From contig NC_134831.1 in NCBI RefSeq assembly GCF_004210375.1, forward strand, positions 1,550,001-1,614,000: a stretch of 64,000 nt of DNA. Direction: 5' to 3'. The first letter of the stretch is position 1. Every line of letters begins with the position of its first letter. Origin of the DNA: Tachypleus tridentatus (taxonomy: Eukaryota; Arthropoda; Merostomata; Xiphosura; Limulidae). A program made the position numbers and the translations under genes. Shown piece after piece: positions 60,740-64,000 of this stretch. The notes below the pieces were generated by a model that worked only from the letters and a program-made list of their open reading frames with translations, did not search any database and was not told the DNA's origin.

Positions 60740-61553
60740 TTAATTCGTAAAAACGCACCTGATGACAGTTTAAGAGAGTTTTGTAACATGATATAAACTA
60801 TATCAACTCCACTAGTCAAAACTCTAATAACAATAATAATCGGTTAACTAAACAAGTACCAGTTAATACAGACATCATTATGGTTATTTTGCATGCAGAT
60901 TTCGAAGTAAACCTTCACAAAAACTGAAGGTTGTGCGTAACAGAGCGTCAACAAATGATAAACGACCAGATATGTGTTACTTAAACCTGCCATGGCCTCG
61001 TCACAGATTCTCCAAGTCGCAATTTTGATAATACCCGTTTAATAACCATACGAGAAAAACGTTAGCTTGACCTAAGCAACTGACCCAATCTGCCATACAG
61101 GGAAGGTCAGTCACGACATGTATCATAACGTAAACAGGTTCACGGTAATCGAGTGTGTGAGAAGCAGAAAGTGTTTTACGGGTATGACACTTAACACATC
61201 TAAAAAATGAAGATTCCACTAGGAGCATGCAGTACATATGGAAAGAAAATTTGAAAGGTGTTTCTGTCTGGCTATATTACGCATGTGATAGACAATTTGG
61301 GGATATAATTGACCATTAATGTTATTCGGGATATTTCAGTAGTTATCGGTTAAAAGACAGAAGTAAATAATAATAAAAATATTAGAAGTACTAAACTAAT
61401 TTCAAAAACAACGTTTTAGTTTTAACCCTATTCTTTATCAGGATGGAAACTACAGAAAATTAGTAGAACTACACGAACGTTGGAGCAGAATAAAAATCAT
61501 ATACAGTGGATAAGAATATAAATAGTGGAACAACGATAACACTGTGCAAATAG
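60740..61553. other. no gene seen
   Basis: Unique AT-rich DNA. A 78-codon minus frame (61001-61237) has no family motif. Confidence 0.4.
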
Positions 61554-62174
61554 TTGAGTAACTAGAAAATGTAAAAATAACAATATATGAAAGCCAAGTA
61601 ACAAATATAAAGCTGTGAAAATAACAACATAGGGAAGTCAAGTATAGTTGAGTAACAAAGATAAAACTGTGAAAATAACAATATATGGAAGCCAAGTACA
61701 GTTGAGTAACAAAGATAAAACTGTGAAAATAACAATATATGGAAGCCAAGTACAGTTGAGTAACAAAGATAAAACTGTGAAAATAACAATATATGGAAGC
61801 CAAGTACAGTTGAGTAACAAATATAAAACTGTGAAAATGACAATATATGGAAGCCAAGTGTTGTTGAGCAACAAATATAGAACTGTGAAAATAACAATAT
61901 ATGGAAGTCAAGTATAGTTGAGTAACAAAGATAAAACTGTGAAAATAACAATATATGGAAGCCAAGTGTTGTTGAGTAACAAATATAAAACTGTGAAAAT
62001 AACAATATATGGAAGTCAAGTACAGTTGGGTAACAAATATAGAACTGTGAAAATGGCAATATATGGAAGCCAAGTGTTGTTGAGTAACAAATATAGAACT
62101 GTGAAAATAACAATATATGGAAGTCAAGTACAGTTGGGTAACAAATATAGAACTGTGAAAATGACAATATATGG
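61554..62174. repeat. 54-bp minisatellite, about 11 copies, partly dimeric
   Basis: Units contain AAACTGTGAAAATAACAATA and TATGGAAGCCAAGT. The first half has near-identical monomers. From about 61857 units alternate between a GTGTTGTTGAG type and a GTACAGTTGGG or GTATAGTTGAG type, giving a 108-bp dimer. As 54 is 18 codons, several frames on both strands stay open (to 254 codons on the minus strand), so openness is not evidence of a protein. Confidence 0.96.
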
Positions 62175-63228
62175 TTATGTTCTTTACTTCGTAATCGCCT
62201 GCCCTTGAAATCACGCACCGATATTGATGACAGAATATCTCCAGATAATCCTAAGGAGAGTTTTACCCTAAAATACGCTCTCATCTATAATTTCTGCAAA
62301 TAGGCAAGGTTGGCCCGCATGATAACACGTCATCATTTTATTGACTAAAGTCGTCATCTGGTGCAGTAACCAGGGATAATAGAACTCTTGTGCCTCTACA
62401 ACACGCTCTCAAAGATCGTGAGATGCTGTTACTAGGGTACCAGTACCTAACTTCGACACACATTCTTCTCATTGGTTGAACGAAGTTTCCTGTATTTTAA
62501 ACTTTATTTACTTGTCTGTTCGTGGATATTATTGTTATTAATATGCCATTGTAGTTGTTGTTGTTTTTCAGTTTCAAACTTTAGATTTGTGTCCTGGACA
62601 ATGTAAGTTTCTCAAATTACACGCACGTTCTTTTCTATTTATTTCTAAGAAACACGTTAAAATTTAAATGTGTGGTTTTATTAGCCCACAAACTTATATT
62701 TCAAGTTTGTATTTTTAGTTGTATATAATAAACCGACTTTAAAATATCATAAAAAATAATAGTATTACAAACTACACTTCATGTAGTCTATGTTTCCGCG
62801 CGCGGATTTTGTACCAAGTTTCATGAACGCATTAAGGTTACGACCCCACATCACACTACAGAAAATGGTCCAGATCGTTAGTCATTCTGAATCTGAGAAG
62901 GATCCTCTGAGTTTTCAGAGGTAAAAATCTAGCGTTATCCGATATTTCGTTATTTATCTAACCTCTCTCTGGTCGTTTTTGTTTCATTCTGTATTACCGT
63001 GTTCGTACTTTTCTCTACGCATACACCTCACTATTTATATTGTTGTCGACGTGATGTGATTTTTGTTCTGTTGTTGTAATATACACATCGATGGCTGAAC
63101 AATTTGTACCACGCAGAAAAAAACATTATTATAAACTCAAAATGTTGCACACTTAATCTTAACCCTTCAATGTTTCTATTTTGTTTCTATTTGAGATATT
63201 TTAGTCTAATTCATAAAACGATTCATGA
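62175..63228. other. no gene seen
   Basis: AT-rich unique DNA between two minisatellites. No exon or repeat was recognised. Confidence 0.4.
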
Positions 63229-64000
63229 CAGCTGTGTACTGTTTGAATCATCATTGTGACAACTGTGTATTGTTTGAATCATCGTTGATTGTGACAACTG
63301 TGTATTGTTTGAATCATCGTTGATCGTGACAACTGTGTATTGTCTGAATCATCATTGATCGTGACAACTGTGTATTGTCTGAATCATCGTTGATTGTGAC
63401 AACTGTGTATTGTTTGAATCATAGTTGATTGTGACAACTGTGTATTGTTTGAATCATCGTTGATTGTGACAACTGTGTATTGTTTGAATCATCGTTGATT
63501 GTGACAACTGTGTATTTTTTTAATAATCGTTGATGAGAACTGTGTATTGTGTGAATTATCCTTAATTGTGACAACTGTGTATTGTCTGAATCATCGTTGA
63601 TCGTGACAACTGTGTATTATTTGAATCATCGTTGATTGTGACAACTGTGTATTGTGTGAATTATTCTTAATTGTGACAACTATGTATTGTTTGAATCATC
63701 GTTGATTGTGACAACTGTGTATTGTTTGAATCATCGTTGATTGTGACAACTGTGTATTGTTTGAATCATCGTTGATTGTGACAACTGTGTATTGTTTGAA
63801 TCATCGTTGATTGTGACAACTGTGTATTGTTTGAATCATCGTTGATTGTGACAACTGTGTATTATTTGAATCATCGTTGATTGTGAGAACTGTGTATTGT
63901 GTGAAATTATTCTTAATTGTGACAACTATGTATTGTTTGAATAATTGTGACAACTATGTATTGTTTGAATCATCGTTGATTGTGACAACTGTGTATTGTT
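63229..64000. repeat. 35-bp minisatellite reaching the window edge
   Basis: About 22 units of TTGTGACAACTGTGTATTGT plus TTGAATCATCG with a 35-base period. Variant pairs (TGTGTATTAT at 63611 and 63856; ATTGTGTGAA at 63651 and 63897) repeat about 245 bases apart, indicating duplication of a seven-unit block. The array continues past 64000. Confidence 0.96.

Noticed and set aside
61450-62214. 254-codon and 240-codon minus-strand frames and 89/96-codon plus-strand frames
   Set aside because: All lie in the 54-bp array. The unit is 18 codons and happens to lack stops in several frames on both strands.

Overview
This is invertebrate nuclear DNA: AT-rich, intron- and repeat-dominated, with no bacterial-style gene layout. 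The most abundant dispersed repeat is a tRNA-headed SINE (called SINE A here) whose sequence I associate from memory with horseshoe crabs (Xiphosura). A chelicerate, probably a horseshoe crab, is therefore my best guess, but it cannot be proven from the window.

Layout. 1-12252 is a very homogeneous 46-bp satellite of about 266 copies that runs off the left edge. 12253-34100 is gene-poor. It holds many SINEs, a decayed non-LTR reverse transcriptase on the minus strand (about 21860-23600) with a 64-bp minisatellite grown from its own coding sequence, two internally deleted DNA-transposon copies (20456-20931 and 29231-29716), several minisatellites, a tRNA-like pseudogene and a nested snapback element.

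34100-51486 (minus strand) contains the only recognisable host gene, a Meteorin-family secreted protein. Two exons join in phase across a 16.7-kb intron: a 57-nt exon at 51430-51486 and the terminal exon at 34365-34693, with a poly(A) signal at 34117-34122. The N-terminal exons were not found. The intron carries 51-bp and 41-bp minisatellites, a hammerhead-ribozyme-like hairpin (40447-40493) and a 2.5-kb DNA transposon with a wrecked transposase gene (46824-49315). That transposon is the evident parent type of the two deletion derivatives.

51.5-64 kb is again non-coding in appearance: SINEs, including one nested in another, a promoter-like patch on the minus strand at 53.06-53.20 kb, and 54-bp and 35-bp minisatellites. 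The last of these runs off the right edge.

By my boundaries about 30% of the window is tandem repeat. Almost every long open frame here is a by-product of repeats whose unit length is a multiple of three. The real coding exons were found through splice sites and family motifs rather than ORF length. Three SINE families (A, B, C) have different 5' parts but share one 3' tail, suggesting a common LINE partner. Nested insertions with clean target-site duplications give a relative age order.
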